The notes under the pieces were generated by a model. That model was not told where the DNA came from. It did no database searches and saw only the letters and a list, made by a program, of their open reading frames with translations. 64,000 nucleotides of DNA from Phallus indusiatus (taxonomy: Eukaryota; Basidiomycota; Agaricomycetes; Phallales; Phallaceae). This document shows, one piece after another, positions 25,285 through 38,238 of this stretch; within the stretch, counting starts at the first letter, position 1; the number at the start of each line of letters is the position of its first letter. Where the stretch lies: the NCBI GenBank assembly GCA_027605045.1, contig JAQFWX010000101.1, positions 1-64,000 of the forward strand. The letters are read 5' to 3'. A program made the translations under genes and the position numbers.

Positions 25285-25677
25285 CTACGGCCCATGGTCG
25301 GACTTTCCACCTGAGCAGTGCATCCCCTGGCCCAACGAAAACACGCGAGCTAAAATAACACGCTTAATAAGAGACCCATAAAGTATGGAAACGACAAACT
25401 TATCAAAAAGCCCATCCGACCGCATGAATGTATCGATGTCAAACCTGTTCCCGTGAAGTATTATGAAAGGTGTATCGCAATTCCAAACAATTTTTGCAAT
25501 TTCTTCATGCCAAAAATCAGGATAAGGACCAATGCTCTGACGACATTGGGTTACACTGCGCACTGAGAGATGATACGTATTATCAGCTAAAGAGGCTTCG
25601 ATGGCAAAACATATTCTATCTTGAGCATCGTGTAAAGTGACTGCAGATGGCGTTCGATGAATTTGAAGGGTATCCAT
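25285..25677 (-). CDS. Hypothetical protein, 130 codons
   Basis: Open frame with start at 25677 and stop at 25285 in the gap between the myosin and biotin ligase 3' ends. It has mixed composition and no motif that I recognise, and no clear partner exons. It could be a small gene, the remains of one, or chance. Confidence 0.25.
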   Translation of the reverse strand: MDTLQIHRTPSAVTLHDAQDRICFAIEASLADNTYHLSVRSVTQCRQSIGPYPDFWHEEIAKIVWNCDTPFIILHGNRFDIDTFMRSDGLFDKFVVSILYGSLIKRVILARVFSLGQGMHCSGGKSDHGP

Positions 25678-26026
25678 AAGGTAGATTTGCTCGAAAAAAA
25701 ATGTCTTTGGGACTAATTTGCTTTTATAGGCTTGGTATAAAATGGTCCTACGGAGGTGTAATTGGCCCGTCGGAGACCCGCCGACGGAGAGGAATCCGAG
25801 AATAATATAAGATACACGTCCGCATTTCCATCATAAAAATGATGCATTCCTTGCAACTGAAAGGGCGCGTGATATGGATATCAAGATATCAGGGATTTGT
25901 GGAGAGTCCAGCAAGCTTAGAAGATCAGGACCAAAAAGTTAAGTTTGATATCAATTCCGGCACTGTTGAAACTTAGAACAATTTATATTCACATGAGGTT
26001 ACTTACATAGTCTGCGAGTAATTTAT

Positions 26027-28173
26027 TCATGTTACTTTGCGCTTGATTAACCCAGCCATCATGTCAAAACTATTTCCGTCAGGTTGCAAGTCAATAAACC
26101 CTCCCGTAAAATTATCATCTGGAATGGTACGTAGAAGACCAAAGTCCAGTGTGATTCCAACAATTCGAACCGAGATGGGAGGAGTTACAGTTGAGAGTGT
26201 CACTAGCTGATCCCTATAAGCAGATGCGTCAAAGGCTCTTCGAAAGAAAGCCCATTTTAAATTTATACTTACGAGTGTAGCCAATAATCTAAATATGTTT
26301 CTAAAAATGGTGCGAAGGAACCTTGATTGGTTAGGAATCGAGTCCATAAAATCTCGAATGATGTCATGATACGTGCTGCTACATTCTCTAAACTTAGTTT
26401 GTCTCCAGCGAGTTGAGATAGCGAGACAGTAGGCATCTTGTTCAATACATTCAAGCCACAGCCTAAGACCCCGATAATTTCTTAGCACATCAGAAAATAC
26501 TACGGGGTTTATTAAACTCACCAACCACGATGTCTACTTCGTTATTACTAAAATTGGTGGTAACGAGTATGCCACCAAGTTTCTTCAGTTCATGACCCTT
26601 TTTTCGCCCAAATTCGTCAAAAGCGTCCAAGACGGCGTAAATATCGTTGGGCCATTTCAAGCGAATACTCTCAGCGGCCACGCTCAGAGACTGTCTGCAA
26701 GCATTTACGACAGCAATTCCGAATAGGTATTGAACAAACACTAGCCGACTTGAGGGTAACTGAGACAACGGCGCTCGGAGAAGAAGTGAAAACTGAAGGC
26801 ATCCTGCAGGTGAAACCCAGACATTTCCCCCTCGGCCTCTTCCAGACAATTGGTAGGTCGCAAGAGACAGCAGCGGGGCTGGGAGAGAGCGGATGAAGAT
26901 GGGGTTTCTAAGTAAAAATTGTTAATATGCGTAGACACACGGTGTATAGATTAACTTACTTATCTAGCATTGTCTGAGTCGACGTCACGGCCTCACCGTA
27001 GATTAATAGCTGACCAAATCCCCATGACTGAGAGGAAGGTGAAACAAAATTTTGACAGGACGAGCGTTCAGCTGCCAGGTAAGAGTAATATTCCTCAATT
27101 CGGAACTCAGGAGTTAACTCAGGGGAAGGAAGAGTACCATACTCATAGAAAATAATTGCCTTGGGAGAATCCGGTTCAGCAGGATTTTCGCGCGCATCCT
27201 GGATTAGGTCGTTCGCAAAATCTGATTGGTGAAATGTAAATGTGTCACTGGCATCTTCTAAAGAAAAGGGGTGTTCTTTCTTAGATAGTTTCTTCATAGC
27301 CTCGTAAATTTCCGAAGGAAGCGTTGGAGCAGAGGATGTCAGGAACTGAGGCAGTGGGGAGGTTGGAGGCCCGGCATTGAGAGTTTGATAGGCGAGAGGG
27401 GTACGGAGAGATAACAATGTCAATGTGTTTCGTAGTACCTGCCATCTATGAGTCTCATTCGCAGTCACTTCTGCGGATGACAACACGGCTGAGCGTTTCG
27501 CCAGCGCTGCTACCAAAGGCTCCTTCACGAGGCTGAATTCTATATGCACGCCCCATAGCACGACCGTTCCCTTGCCAACTTTACAATGTACAGCAGCCAC
27601 TTTGTCGGGAGCACCTTGTCGTATGTATGTTGCAAGGATGGAAGTTTGTGGGGAAGATTGGACGCCGATGAATTCACCTCCACCATTGAAGTACAGCCCG
27701 CGGACGACTGAGGGACCTGCTGAATTTTTTAACGAGGGTACCAGTGAGAGATCGATGGCGTGAGCACCGCTTTCTGAGTCATATGAAAAATTAGGATAGA
27801 CGGAGCCTTTGCAAATTCCATTGAAAAAGCCAAGGGGCCGTTTACCTGAGACTTCTAGTGCAGTTCCCATCTCCCATTCAACTTTGGCGGAGGCGAAATA
27901 GGCACCTGCACAAATTCCGAGATAAGAACCACCTTCGTGAACATAGCTTTTAATCGCAGAAGTTGCTCGTGATAATGCAGAAACGTAAGGAAGATCCCTC
28001 CCTCCAGGAATTACTAGGAGGGCACATGATTTAGACCACGGCTGCGAAATGAGAGTGTCGGCGGAGGCGGTTTGAACGGCATAATGGGGCGATAACAATG
28101 TTCTCAGCGAAGACACCGTGTTAGCCAGTGACGTCCGTGAGACTCCGGGCCCCTCGTAGACAAGAACGTTCAT
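26027..28173 (-). CDS. BPL1: Biotin-protein ligase (holocarboxylase synthetase)
   Basis: Gene for the enzyme that attaches biotin to carboxylases through biotinyl-AMP. The N-terminal half is the glutamine-amidotransferase-like BPL_N domain (MNVLVYEGPGVSRTSL, LVIPGGRDLPY, YLGICAGAYFA, YFNGGG). The catalytic half has GFGQLLIYGEAVTSTQTML, the nucleotide-binding GRGRGGNVWVSPAG, KWPNDIY and KLGGILVTT. A C-terminal cap follows (VRIVGITLDFGLL, GFIDLQPDGNSFDMMAGL). Introns after TMLDK, after VDIVVG and after DYWLHS join the blocks. The chosen start at 28173 begins the conserved MNVLVYEGPG; an in-frame ATG at 28275 would add 34 residues without family resemblance. Apparently intact. Confidence 0.9.
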
Positions 28174-28469
28174 TTCAGCACAGTTCCGTCCTGCTAGTGA
28201 GATACCAACTGGTGGCTCTGACTCTTCCGGCGTTATGTAATGCGGAGTGAAACTTCTTCGACGCTCACTACTCACTTTAAAAAAGAATTAATCCTGTACC
28301 AGCAGCGCTTCTTTTGGCAGACTTGTCATGGTTTAATTTCTTGGGTAGCCACTTAAGTCAAGGTGTATTTTAACTTCCAGTCCCAGGCCATGTCACTGGG
28401 TCAAATAGTACATATGAGAAGAAGCAATGAACCGCGCACGCATTTCACACTCTGCATTGGATTGGGATC

Positions 28470-31089
28470 ATGAGCGGTGCGCCGGTACCTTTCAGGGTAT
28501 ATAAATGGGACAGAAATTTGAGGGGGAAGAGTGTGTCAGTCAGACTCGTGCCGTCGAGTCACTTCGCCTACACAGGTACTAGCCTCGAAGTCGATGTTCG
28601 AATCGCTTCTCGGTTTAGGTATCAGACGTCAGTCTACGGCGTTCGAGTCCGTCGAGTCTTTTGTTTCACCCACTGCCTTGGTCGCTGAAGAGTCGCGGTC
28701 AGGAGGTCCTGTCCTCATCAACAGTGTGGCACTTGGCAGTAGTAACAGTAGCCCTGAAAGTACTCGGGCCATGCGTCGGTTACGATCAGCGTTTGGGCGG
28801 GGTAAACACAATAGCGTGCCACTGCCTTCCATTCGTCCCGAAGTCATCATACATACGGCCTCAGTGAGATTCATTCAGCCAAGACTGTTGGGAAAACCGT
28901 TGTGCCGAAGGATCTATATTACCACTACCAAACATACCCTATCTCTCCACCATCACCCGGTAAGCATACTAGAAACTTTTAATTTTTGATTACCGAAATT
29001 CTAGTGTTCATTACAACTTCCTCTTCAGGAAGAACCTGTTCCTTTCGATATCATTGTACGGGAAAAGATCAGTCATGTGGAGCGGATTCCTGTTCAGCTC
29101 AATTGTATGAAAGTTCAGACACATTCGGGGAGATTATTATATTTTGCATTCGATCTTGAAAGTGAACTATATGATTGGATCACCGATCTTACTCCAATCA
29201 ATATCCCAACTAATTTTCGTCATGTCACGCACGTAGAGCATGACAAGGAAAGCTCCAAGCTCAATGTGGGTTTGCCTGTTTGTAATAATAAAATGTATAT
29301 TCAACCCAAAATAACTTTAGGGTCTGCCTCTTGATTGGGCATATGAGTTGTCGCTGTGTCCTGCATTCCTTCCGGAGATAACACCGGATCACATTGAACT
29401 ACAACGGGATTTCAATGAACGATTATCCTCTATAGGCGAAATAGGGCCAGACGATCTCAATTTTAACGATGACGATATCGATGCTGCTCAAATCCTCTCT
29501 GCTAAACGCGTTGAAACAGATACCGTAGCTGCGCGTGTCCCCTTACGGATTTCACCCTTGCGAATTGTGACAACTGATCTTTCGCTTAACCGGTCATATT
29601 CACCACCATCCGGTATCTCTCTCTTCTTCACTCTCATAGCGCATCAGTTCATCAAAATTTATGATAGCTTCTCCATCTACCCCCGCTCTGACTTTACCAG
29701 ATGGTTTCCCAACACCCTCCACACCATCCCCGCTTACTCCATTTCGTGGTAATCCATCCTTTTCTCTCTCTCTCTCTCTCTTATAATTGCACGTGTTGAG
29801 TCTTATTTAACAGAATCCCCTTACAGCTATCGGGACAGCGACGCAGAAGACCTAACAGGCCAGATTGAGCGAGTAGGAAATTGGGCGCATGCTCACGGAG
29901 GATGTGCCGACATATGGCAAGCTGTATGGCACAATGATTCTGCTCAAACCATCCGTGTCAGTCCAAACATATGAATTCTAGCATCTTTTAACCAAAAATG
30001 CGATTGATTAGGTTGCCGTCAAGGTTCTTCGAGTCATGAATCAAGATGCAGAAGTCAGGGAGAAAGTCCTAAGGGTAATTGTCGTCCCGTCAACTCAGAG
30101 TTGTATTAAACGTACCGAACAATTGTTATAGAGGCTCAGAAGAGAAGTACGTGTCTGGCATCAGCTGCGACACAAGCACGTAGTACCCATGTTTGGCATT
30201 GTGAGTAGCCTGATACCAATCGTTACCGGGATCCATTTAACCCAAACACCCTACAGTGCGAAGGGTTCGGTGAATTTCCATCCATGGTATCAGCTTGGTA
30301 TGAAAATGGACATGTCATGGCATATCTACAAAACTTGGGGAAAGCCGCCACAGTACAAAGAAGGTTAAAACTTGTCAGTTTTCCGTGGCCTACTGCTTTT
30401 CAGAGACTAAAGAATGAACTAATAACAGTTAATTGATGCCGCGCGTGGTTTGAATTATCGTAAGTGAAACAGCTGAACACACCGTGCGTGAATGACTGAC
30501 TCAGCTCTTGCGCAGTTCATACGTTCTCTTTCCCACTCCCGGAAAGAGTGGACGGCGCAAATATTGTACACGGCGATTTAAAAGGTGCCAACATACTAGT
30601 CAACGCTAGCGGAGAAGCCGCATTGGCAGACTTTGGACTATGTACCGTTATTGCCGTCGCTGGACAGCCAAGTACGCTCACATCCAATGGAGGAGGCAGC
30701 GTTCGGTGGATGGCACCTGAACTACTTATACCATCGGAAGGTGCTATGAATAAAACACGTGCCAGTGATGTCTACTCATTTGGCTCTGTCATATTAGAGG
30801 TATTGCGATTTCTTTTTTCGAGATTTTGCTATTTTTTGATTTGCGCCGATAGATATTGACTGGCGATAAACCTTATCAATACCTAGCAAACGACATGCAG
30901 GTTATAACCGCCGTACAGCAATCTATCAAACCTCAGCGGCCTACAGAGCCTCCTGTTGAGCCGATTTGGGATTTGATGGAACGTTGCTGGGACGACAATC
31001 CAGCGGATAGACCTGAAATGTCCTTCGTTCTTTCGCGACTGGAGAAATATAACCGTAGAGAAGGTGCTCTGCTGTTCGCGACTAATTGA
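28470..31089 (+). CDS. PH-domain plus TKL-type protein kinase
   Basis: Multi-exon gene starting at 28470. A serine-rich N-terminus precedes a PH-like domain (VIIHTASVRFIQPRLLGK, ITTTKHTLSLHHHP, FDLESELYDWI). A linker with a Pro/Thr/Ser-rich segment precedes a kinase domain. Kinase features: VAVKVLR (ATP-binding Lys), RREVRVWHQLRHKHVVPMFG (alpha-C Glu), HGDLKGANILV (catalytic loop), ADFGL (Mg-binding DFG), WMAPELL (APE) and DVYSFGSVILE. The Arg of HRD is Gly, as in many TKL kinases of mushroom-forming fungi. The glycine loop is poor (NWAHAHGGCADIW). It probably signals at a membrane through the PH domain; substrates are unknown. An intron at about 28577-28619 keeps the first exon in frame. The stop is at 31089. 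Confidence 0.82.
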
Positions 31090-31223
31090 ACTATACCACA
31101 GTCACAGTCAAAGATTCGATTAATTTTCGTCCAGTTTTATCCGATCTCGATCTACAGCACAGTAAAAGTGTAAATAAACGAGACGTTTGAGTTGAAGACG
31201 ACAACTTTGGGCCGACTTACAGT

Positions 31224-31304
31224 GGCTTGGTAGTCTAGTGGTCTATGATTCCCGCTTTGGGTCACGCTTGCGGGGGGTCCCGAGTTCAAATCTCGGCCAA
31301 GCCC
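31224..31304 (+). tRNA. tRNA-Pro(TGG): tRNA-Pro (TGG) with a 7-nt intron
   Basis: The cloverleaf was read by eye. The acceptor stem GGCTTGG pairs perfectly with CCAAGCC (31297-31303), and the discriminator base is C31304. The T arm CCGAG-TTCAAAT-CTCGG is intact. The anticodon stem CCCGC/GCGGG encloses TTTGGG; the anticodon TGG is at 31258-31260. A 7-nt intron (31262-31268, TCACGCT) lies one base 3' of the anticodon, the canonical site. T31305-T31310 is a pol III terminator. Confidence 0.9.
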
Positions 31305-31310
31305 TTTTTT
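31305..31310 (+). terminator. RNA polymerase III oligo-T terminator
   Basis: Six T residues directly after the tRNA-Pro discriminator base. Confidence 0.8.
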
Positions 31311-31539
31311 CTCTCGCTGTTCCACCTTTCTCTTTACATTGTTTCCGGACATACTTTACCTTATCTGCACGTTATATTTTTTTGCCAACTTTTGAGTCAA
31401 TAGTACAAATTTAAATCCTCGTACATCGAATAAATATGTATATTAGCCAAGAAATGTAAACATATGCAAACGATGCTCATATGACATAAATGAATACACT
31501 TCACATGTTTCAAGAGGGTATCGTGATGTCAATCAAATG

Positions 31540-32785
31540 TCATGTAAATGCTACGCTGAATGCTTGTATGATCCCCCAAATACCCCCTCCAGAAATGATA
31601 GGAATAGTGAGATTATCGTCTAGTGAGCGAACATCTGTGTGACGGGTTGGTGCAATCCTCAGCCAGAGACCGTGACTGACGTACCTAAAGCCTCTGCAAT
31701 ACCGCCTATTAGCGCAGTGGCAAGACTCAACAGGCCAAGTCCAAGCCAGCCGCCCCAAACCTGGTGTTCCCAAGTCCAAGTGGGGGCAACGAGAGTTTGA
31801 CGTAAAGGTGCAATCCAGCCCCAGAAACCGAATGCAATGGAGCCGGCAGTTATCGAGGCAGCCAAAAATCCCGCGAGGGATTTTCGCTGTCCGAATCGAA
31901 GTGATAAAAAACGCTGGACTGTCGACGGCAAAAAGGGAGCAAGGGGGATACGGGTAGGTAAGGGGGGAGTGTGTCGTCCCCATAACCGACCAAAGGTAGA
32001 GGCTGCGGTGTCAGCCCAGGATAAACTACAAATTATCAGAAAGGACGCTAACGGATGAAAAAAAAAGGCTAAAAAAATTCACATTAGAATGGAAACTGTT
32101 GCGACATCGATTGGGTAACAATTGAGGCTGATTATTACACCGATGAGATACCAAGTTACACCGTTGACCTTATGCTAATTACACGTTAGAAAGAGTGTAA
32201 TGACACAAGGTAAAATAATAAACACCTTTTCGCAATCGCGCATAAGGAAGCCAGCAACGCGTTCAAAATAGATCTCAAAGGTGGGGTTTCGTAGCCGAAT
32301 GGCATCGACAACCAATTCAACAGCTAACATGCCAGATAACACAATCGTTACGGGTCGAACGTTTGTTCCTTGAATGTATAGTGGCAAAACCAAAAAGCCT
32401 AGAAGACAAGGTAGTTAAAATATGGAAGGAATGGAAAAAATGAATGATTCTTGCCTATTGATGAATGAAGGACTTTTCGTGGTATTTCCCAATCAATCTT
32501 TTTTACTTCTATAGAGCGTGCTTGTCTGTTTTCCTCTCTCTCGTGTAGCACAGCATTCTTGACAGGTTCTAGCTGCTCCAGTGTCTCTTTTGCTATATCC
32601 TCCCCAATATCTTGCAGAACGTACGTAGAATTAATTGATCCATGTGATAGTTGACGCACATGAGCATGAGAGGTGTTGCGTCGTGTGAGCTTGCCCAAAG
32701 CCATTGTTGTGGGTGACGGAGAGCGTGCTGATCTTCGAGGAGAGTGTGTTAAAGTAAATGCATCGTTCGCAGGTGTCATTGCCAT
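31540..32785 (-). CDS. DGK1: CTP-dependent diacylglycerol kinase (DGK1-like)
   Basis: Four or more exons on the minus strand from ATG at 32785 to a stop at 31540. A hydrophilic Ser/Arg-rich N-terminus (SPRRSARSPSPTT) precedes the family signature block WEIPRKVLHSSIGFLVLPLY, where an intron splits the codons after HSSI. Then come ELVVDAIRLRNPTFEIYFERV and SWADTAASTFGRLWGRHTP, and the hydrophobic C-terminal segments SLAGFLAASITAGSIAFGFW, GGIAEALG and DDNLTIPIISG. These match yeast Dgk1, an endoplasmic reticulum or nuclear membrane enzyme that uses CTP to phosphorylate diacylglycerol to phosphatidate and counteracts the lipin Pah1. Several membrane spans are expected. No break seen. Confidence 0.85.
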
Positions 32786-32944
32786 TATTTTAATAATAGT
32801 CGTCTGAAAATCGTAACATAAGACAGAAGTTGGCGGACGCTGAGATATATAAGAAACTTTTACAGGCCGGTCACGTCAGGAGGCCCCTCAATTACATAAT
32901 ACGCCAACCCTGGTTACGTAAATTCTTTCCTTGCCCACAAACTC

Positions 32945-34956
32945 ATGTCGTTATTATTGCCCGAGTACTCTTCCGATGAGGATGCTGTTCCCGTAGTCCT
33001 CATACCAGTTACTAAAAGACCTCGAGTCGAAACAAATGAAATAAAGGTAATTGCGGCACCGGATGTTCTTGCTGAGGTAAGTTCAAGTCTCCGATTGCAA
33101 TCTCAGAGATTTCTCAATTAGATTAGGAAAGCCTTCATCAAGCACCCTTAATAACCCGTCCTACTGATTCTCAAATCAATGTAAACGTTCCTTATGTTGA
33201 AATGACACTACCTGTCCAAGGACCTAAAGATCCATTTCGCACAAGCAACCAGCTGGACAACCAGAACGCTTTGGCGGGTCATGTAGAAGAGCAGGCCATG
33301 TCTGAACATGCTTTTAAAGTTCAGCATTTGACGCAGCATGTCCTCGGATTTTCAGTGAATCCTTCTGTTGATCCTACGGCGCCTCAGTTCGTAGGCAATG
33401 CTGAAGCAGCATTAAAATATGGCGGTTCAACAGTTGATGCAATACAAGCACCTAGAGCAATACGAAAAGAACTGAAAAGAAAAAGAACTGAAAAAGGCGA
33501 TTTGGAGGTTGTAGATGGTCCAGGGGCGTATGTTGGGCCATGGGGAAGCTGGACAGGTGACGAGCGCGACGGTGCTATACCTGATGGTTATGACGATGAG
33601 GAACCCGAGGAAGAAGAACCCGAGCAGGAGACAGTGCCAAAAAAGAACAAAAAGAAAGGTTATAGTGGTCAAGAAACTTCAACATTTCATGGGAAGCAAA
33701 TGGCCGATTATCAAGGTCGGACGTACATGCATCCCCCGCTTGCTGAAGCTCCCCATCTTACTGCGGAATTCGGGTCACAAGAAACTTTTATTCCGAAAGC
33801 CTGCATTCATACTTGGACGGGTCATACTCAAGGTGTCTCTGTCGTTCGATTGTTTCCCGAGACTGGGCATCTACTTCTTAGTGGATCGATGGATACCAAA
33901 ATGAAGGTAAGAGTATAGAATGTTACCATGTTCAATTCTTTAAGAATATTTCAGCTTTGGGATGTCTATACATCTGGGGCATGTCTCCGGACCTTCATGG
34001 GGCATGGAAAAGCGGTCAAGGACGTAACTTTTTCTAACGATGGCCGTCGGTTCTTATCATGTGCTTATGATCGCCAAATAAAGTTGTGGGATACTGAGAC
34101 AGGGCAATGCATTAAGCGATTTAGTAATGGAAAAATCCCCTACGTGATTCGGTTTAATCCTGATGAGGACAAACAAAACATTTTTCTTGCGGGTATGTCG
34201 GATAAAAAGATCATTCAGGTGCGTTGCGTTGTCTCTCTGTTTATGTTCGCATTCGCTCTATCTATTTGTTACAGTATGATATCAATTCGGGTGAAATCGT
34301 ACAAGAATACGATCAGCATCTAGGCCCTGTTAACACTATTACCTTCGTGGACGAGAACAGACGCTTTGTGACAACGTCTGACGATAAAACAATAAGGGCT
34401 TGGGATTATGATATTCCAGTTGTTATCAAATATATTGCAGAGCCTCATATGCATTCCATGCCCGCTGTTACTTTACATCCATCGAGTGAGCGTCATGGCT
34501 TGTCGATATACTTATTAATCTAACATCTATGCAGAAAAATATTTCGCTGCGCAATCTCTGGACAATCAAATTCTAGTTTATTCCACCGATAATTTCCGTC
34601 AAAACCGAAAGAAACGATTTGCCGGTCATTCTGTTGCTGGATATGCGTGTCAAGTCGGTTTTTCTCCTGACGGTAAATGGATAAGTAGTGGCGATAGTAC
34701 TGGTAATATTGTATTTTGGGATTGGAAGACTGGTCGGATCAAGAGCCGGCTTAAAGCTCACTCAAAGGTGGTCATCGCTCACGAATGGCTTCCTCACGAG
34801 ACTGTAGGTGTACTATCTTATTGGTATGTAGAAGACCACTCAACCAATTTTATAGTCAAAAGTTGTGACAGCGAGCTGGGATGGATTAATAAAGCTTTGG
34901 GTGTGTCTTGAGTATTTTTGAATCAATATATCCACTAATCAATTGTTTAGGATTAA
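32945..34956 (+). CDS. PRP17: Pre-mRNA splicing factor PRP17 / CDC40
   Basis: WD40 splicing factor needed for the second step of splicing. The first exon at 32945 encodes [14 protein letters not shown]; the next has [20 protein letters not shown] and the typical PVQGPKDPF and [15 protein letters not shown]. After an acidic and Lys-rich region, the C-terminal half carries seven WD40-like repeats ([20 protein letters not shown] to DGLIKLW). If the last exon is read straight through, the protein ends with a non-family tail. Splicing a final 50-nt intron (GTGTGTC ... TTTAG, about 34901-34950) gives GLIKLWD and a stop at 34956, as in other PRP17 proteins. Intact, with several short introns. Confidence 0.9.
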
Positions 34957-35125
34957 GCATACTTTTGGCATTCTTATATGTCATAAACGTAAAACATAAT
35001 GTAGAAGGGATATAATTCAAAATTTGTGACATTGTACATGTATAAATAGCGTCATGTATATGTTTGACTTATCGTGTGATTATTGAGTTGTTTCCATCCG
35101 GCGCTTCCTTCAATTCCGTTACTAT

Positions 35126-38014
35126 ATGTCGTCCCTTATCACTACTGTTCGCAACCGTAAATTCTATCGTTATTATCGGTGGTTTTTGTTTATTGAAATA
35201 TGTGTTATAGGATTTCTTGAAGCTATCCGATCTGTTAATCCCCCGGGAAGATGGAAAATCCTTGTAGTGGACGAGCATGCACAGAAGATACTGGGTTGCA
35301 CGTTAAAACAATTTGACATCTTAGAGGAAAACGTGACCCGTACGTGTAATTTAGATGTAGATGTGATATGATATTTACAATAATGATTTTGCAAAGTCAT
35401 CGAGTCCATCAGCTCACATCGTTCCCCGCAGCAATTTGAGGCAGTTTATCTCCTGATGCCTACAACGCAGAACATTGATCGTATCATTGCTGACTTTTCT
35501 GGTGGACGGAAACAATATGCCGCTGCTCATATTTTCTTCATGGAAGGTGATCCTGAGTCGTGCTAATGTGCCTGACAGGTCAACTGATCTGGTGCTTAGG
35601 CTTATCGGAACAATTGGTCAATCGTCTCGTCAATTCAACCGTAGAACCTTATTTGAAAGCCTTGAAAGAGCTATATCTCAATTTTTGGCGTATGTCTTGA
35701 TCTTTTCATAATCTCTTTCTAACATCATATTACTCTGTGTTAATAGCATTCGAGGCCCGGGCATTTTCTGTTAATACGCCGAGTATGTTCTATAGTCTTT
35801 TCAGTCCTCCTCGTAGCTCTGCCACCCTCAAGAATGCCAGAATTGCAGCAGAAGAAGACCTTAGATTTTTGGCACGTTGTATTCTGAATGTTTGCGTTGC
35901 TCTGGAAGAATATCCCCTTGTTCGATACTACCTCCCTTCGCACCACAAGCCGCTTGGTCCGTTTGCTCCACCCCCGGAGACACAAGCACCCCCGGATGTT
36001 AGTAGTCGGTGGCGAACAACATTAGCAAGAGGGGATGTTGGACGTGCCGAATCTGAGGCAAATTCAGCACATCCTACGAAACTCCTTGCTTATATGGTAC
36101 AGCAGGAGTTAGACGATTATAAAAAGGCGACTCCAGATTTTCCGGTATTTAGCTTCACGTTATGTTCACTATTTTCTTCCGCTCATGCTATGCAGAGATC
36201 TGATGCTGGACGACCACGAGGTGTTTTATTTATTACAGATCGCACACTGGATACTTTAGCACCGCTCTTGCATGAATTCACCTATCAAGCCATGTGCAAT
36301 GACCTTTTGCCAATAGAAGATGGCACAAGATATCGGTATCTACTTTTTCATTGCTTGGTTTCTAGATTATGATGCCTGCTAGCTATAAATTCGAGACGGC
36401 CTTAGGAGAATATGAAGATAAGGTTGCTACGCTTTCAGATGCTGACAATGTATGGACTGAAGTTCGTCACATGCATATGCGAGAAGCTATCGACAAGCTC
36501 ATGGCGGATTTCAATAAATTCATTCAAGAAAATGCCGGCTTCAAGGGGTTAGTACTATATTATTTGTATCATATGAATTATTGATGGTTTTGAAAGCAAC
36601 GGCGTTACATCCTTAAATGACATGAAAGATCTATTAGCAAACCTCCCTCAATATCAAGAGCAACGTGAAAAGGTCTAATGGAACGCTACTTGTTTTCATT
36701 TAACTGATGGATGTTGTTAGTTCTCATTGCATCTCAACATGGCTCAAGAGTGTATGTCTATTTTCGAGAAAAATAGACTCCCAGCAATTGCGGCAGTAGA
36801 GCAGGTAAAGCCCATCAGATTTTTACATCGTTTAGTCAATTGATTTGATATACACAGGACTGCGCCACCGGTGTGACTGCAGAAGGAAAGACTCCGAAAC
36901 ATATTGTGGAAGAAATGGTCCCACTCCTGGATAGTCACGAAATCAGGTAGGTTTGGTGTTTTTCTTTTGGATTTTTACTCAACTCTACTTCTAGTAATGC
37001 AATGAAGGTCCGCATCATTGCTTTGTATATTCAATACCGGGAAGGAGTTCCAGACGAAGACCGTCGACGCCTTTTTCAGCATGCCCGACTATCACGAGCA
37101 GATCAAGACGCAATCAACAATCTTGCTTATCTTGGCGTTCGAATCACTCGAGTACGCATTGATTGCATAATTTAAAGATATTGACGCGAATGAAGCTTCA
37201 GCTACCGGGTGATAAAGATGTTAGAAAGAAATCCAAGTCCAAAGCTAACAATAGCGAATATGAACTGTCTCGGTACAAACCGGCGCTGGCCTCAATGCTT
37301 GAGGTACATATTTCGCTCGACTTATTTTTCGATATTCATTTATGTTCGCAGGACCATGTTACTAACAAGCTTGATCCAAGTATGTTCCCATATGTACGAG
37401 AGCCGGCAACCTCAGTCGTGGCGACGAGTAGCGTCAGCAGCTTAAGATCTACAACCCCTGCTCCTCCAGGCTCATTGCGTAGTGCTAAGCCCAGCTGGCA
37501 CCGTGCACCTCAGAGAAACCAGGCTGTAGATACAAAGCAACGCTACATTGTGTTCGTCGCCGGTGGTATGACGTATTCGGAAATGCGCGAGGTATATCAA
37601 GTCTCGACCTCGTCTGGAAAGGATATTTTCATTGGTACGGTGAATTACCCCGGATATTGGATCTATTATCTGACTGCTTGAATTCCGGGACATGTAGGTT
37701 CCACTCACGTGACGTCTCCTGTAACTTTCATGGACGACATGCGAGCTCTTGAATTAGGCGGCGTTGGCTCTCGTGCTTTACCAAATGGACTTCGCGAGAG
37801 ATCGCCAGAGACACGGCCATTTCAAGCGTATTACGACGAAAAGTATTACATTAAAGATCCGCCACCCTTGGCACCCACTCCCGCTCCCTCAGTCTCTGGG
37901 AAGTCATTAAAAACTCGCCCATCCCCCTCTCCGCTACCTTCCCCCGCACCGTCTTCAATATCATTGCCTAAAGAAGACAAAGAAAAGAAAAAGAAAGGAC
38001 TATTCCGCTTCTAG
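35126..38014 (+). CDS. SEC1: SM-family syntaxin-binding protein SEC1
   Basis: Multi-exon Sec1/Munc18 protein that binds the exocytic SNARE complex and promotes vesicle fusion at the plasma membrane. The first 11 codons (MSSLITTVRNR) splice over a 54-nt intron to FLEAIRSVNPPGRWKILVVD. Family blocks follow: FDILEENVT, QFEAVYLLMPT, FITDRTLDTLAPLLHEFTYQ, NDLLPIEDGTRY, RHMHMREAIDKLMADF, IFEKNRLPAIAAVEQDCATG, IALYIQYREGVP, and the C-terminal YIVFVAGGMTYSEMREVYQ. The tail is Pro/Ser-rich and ends in a Lys cluster (KEDKEKKKKGLFRF). The target-membrane syntaxin should be a Sso1-like protein. No frame problem beyond ordinary introns. Confidence 0.88.
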
Positions 38015-38238
38015 AATGCGTCAATCACGTTTTTATGATGTCTTATTACCACTCTATCAGTACTAGTCCTACACGATTAGCACATTATTTTGTATCGTTT
38101 ATAATTTGCAGAATTTGAAAACTGCAACACTGAATAAATATTTATGTTTTACATGCTCGACTTTAGTCTTTTTCGTCTGACGAGTATGGTCAAATCGGTG
38201 CGACAGTCACGAAGTCACACCGGTATGTCAATTTTTTC

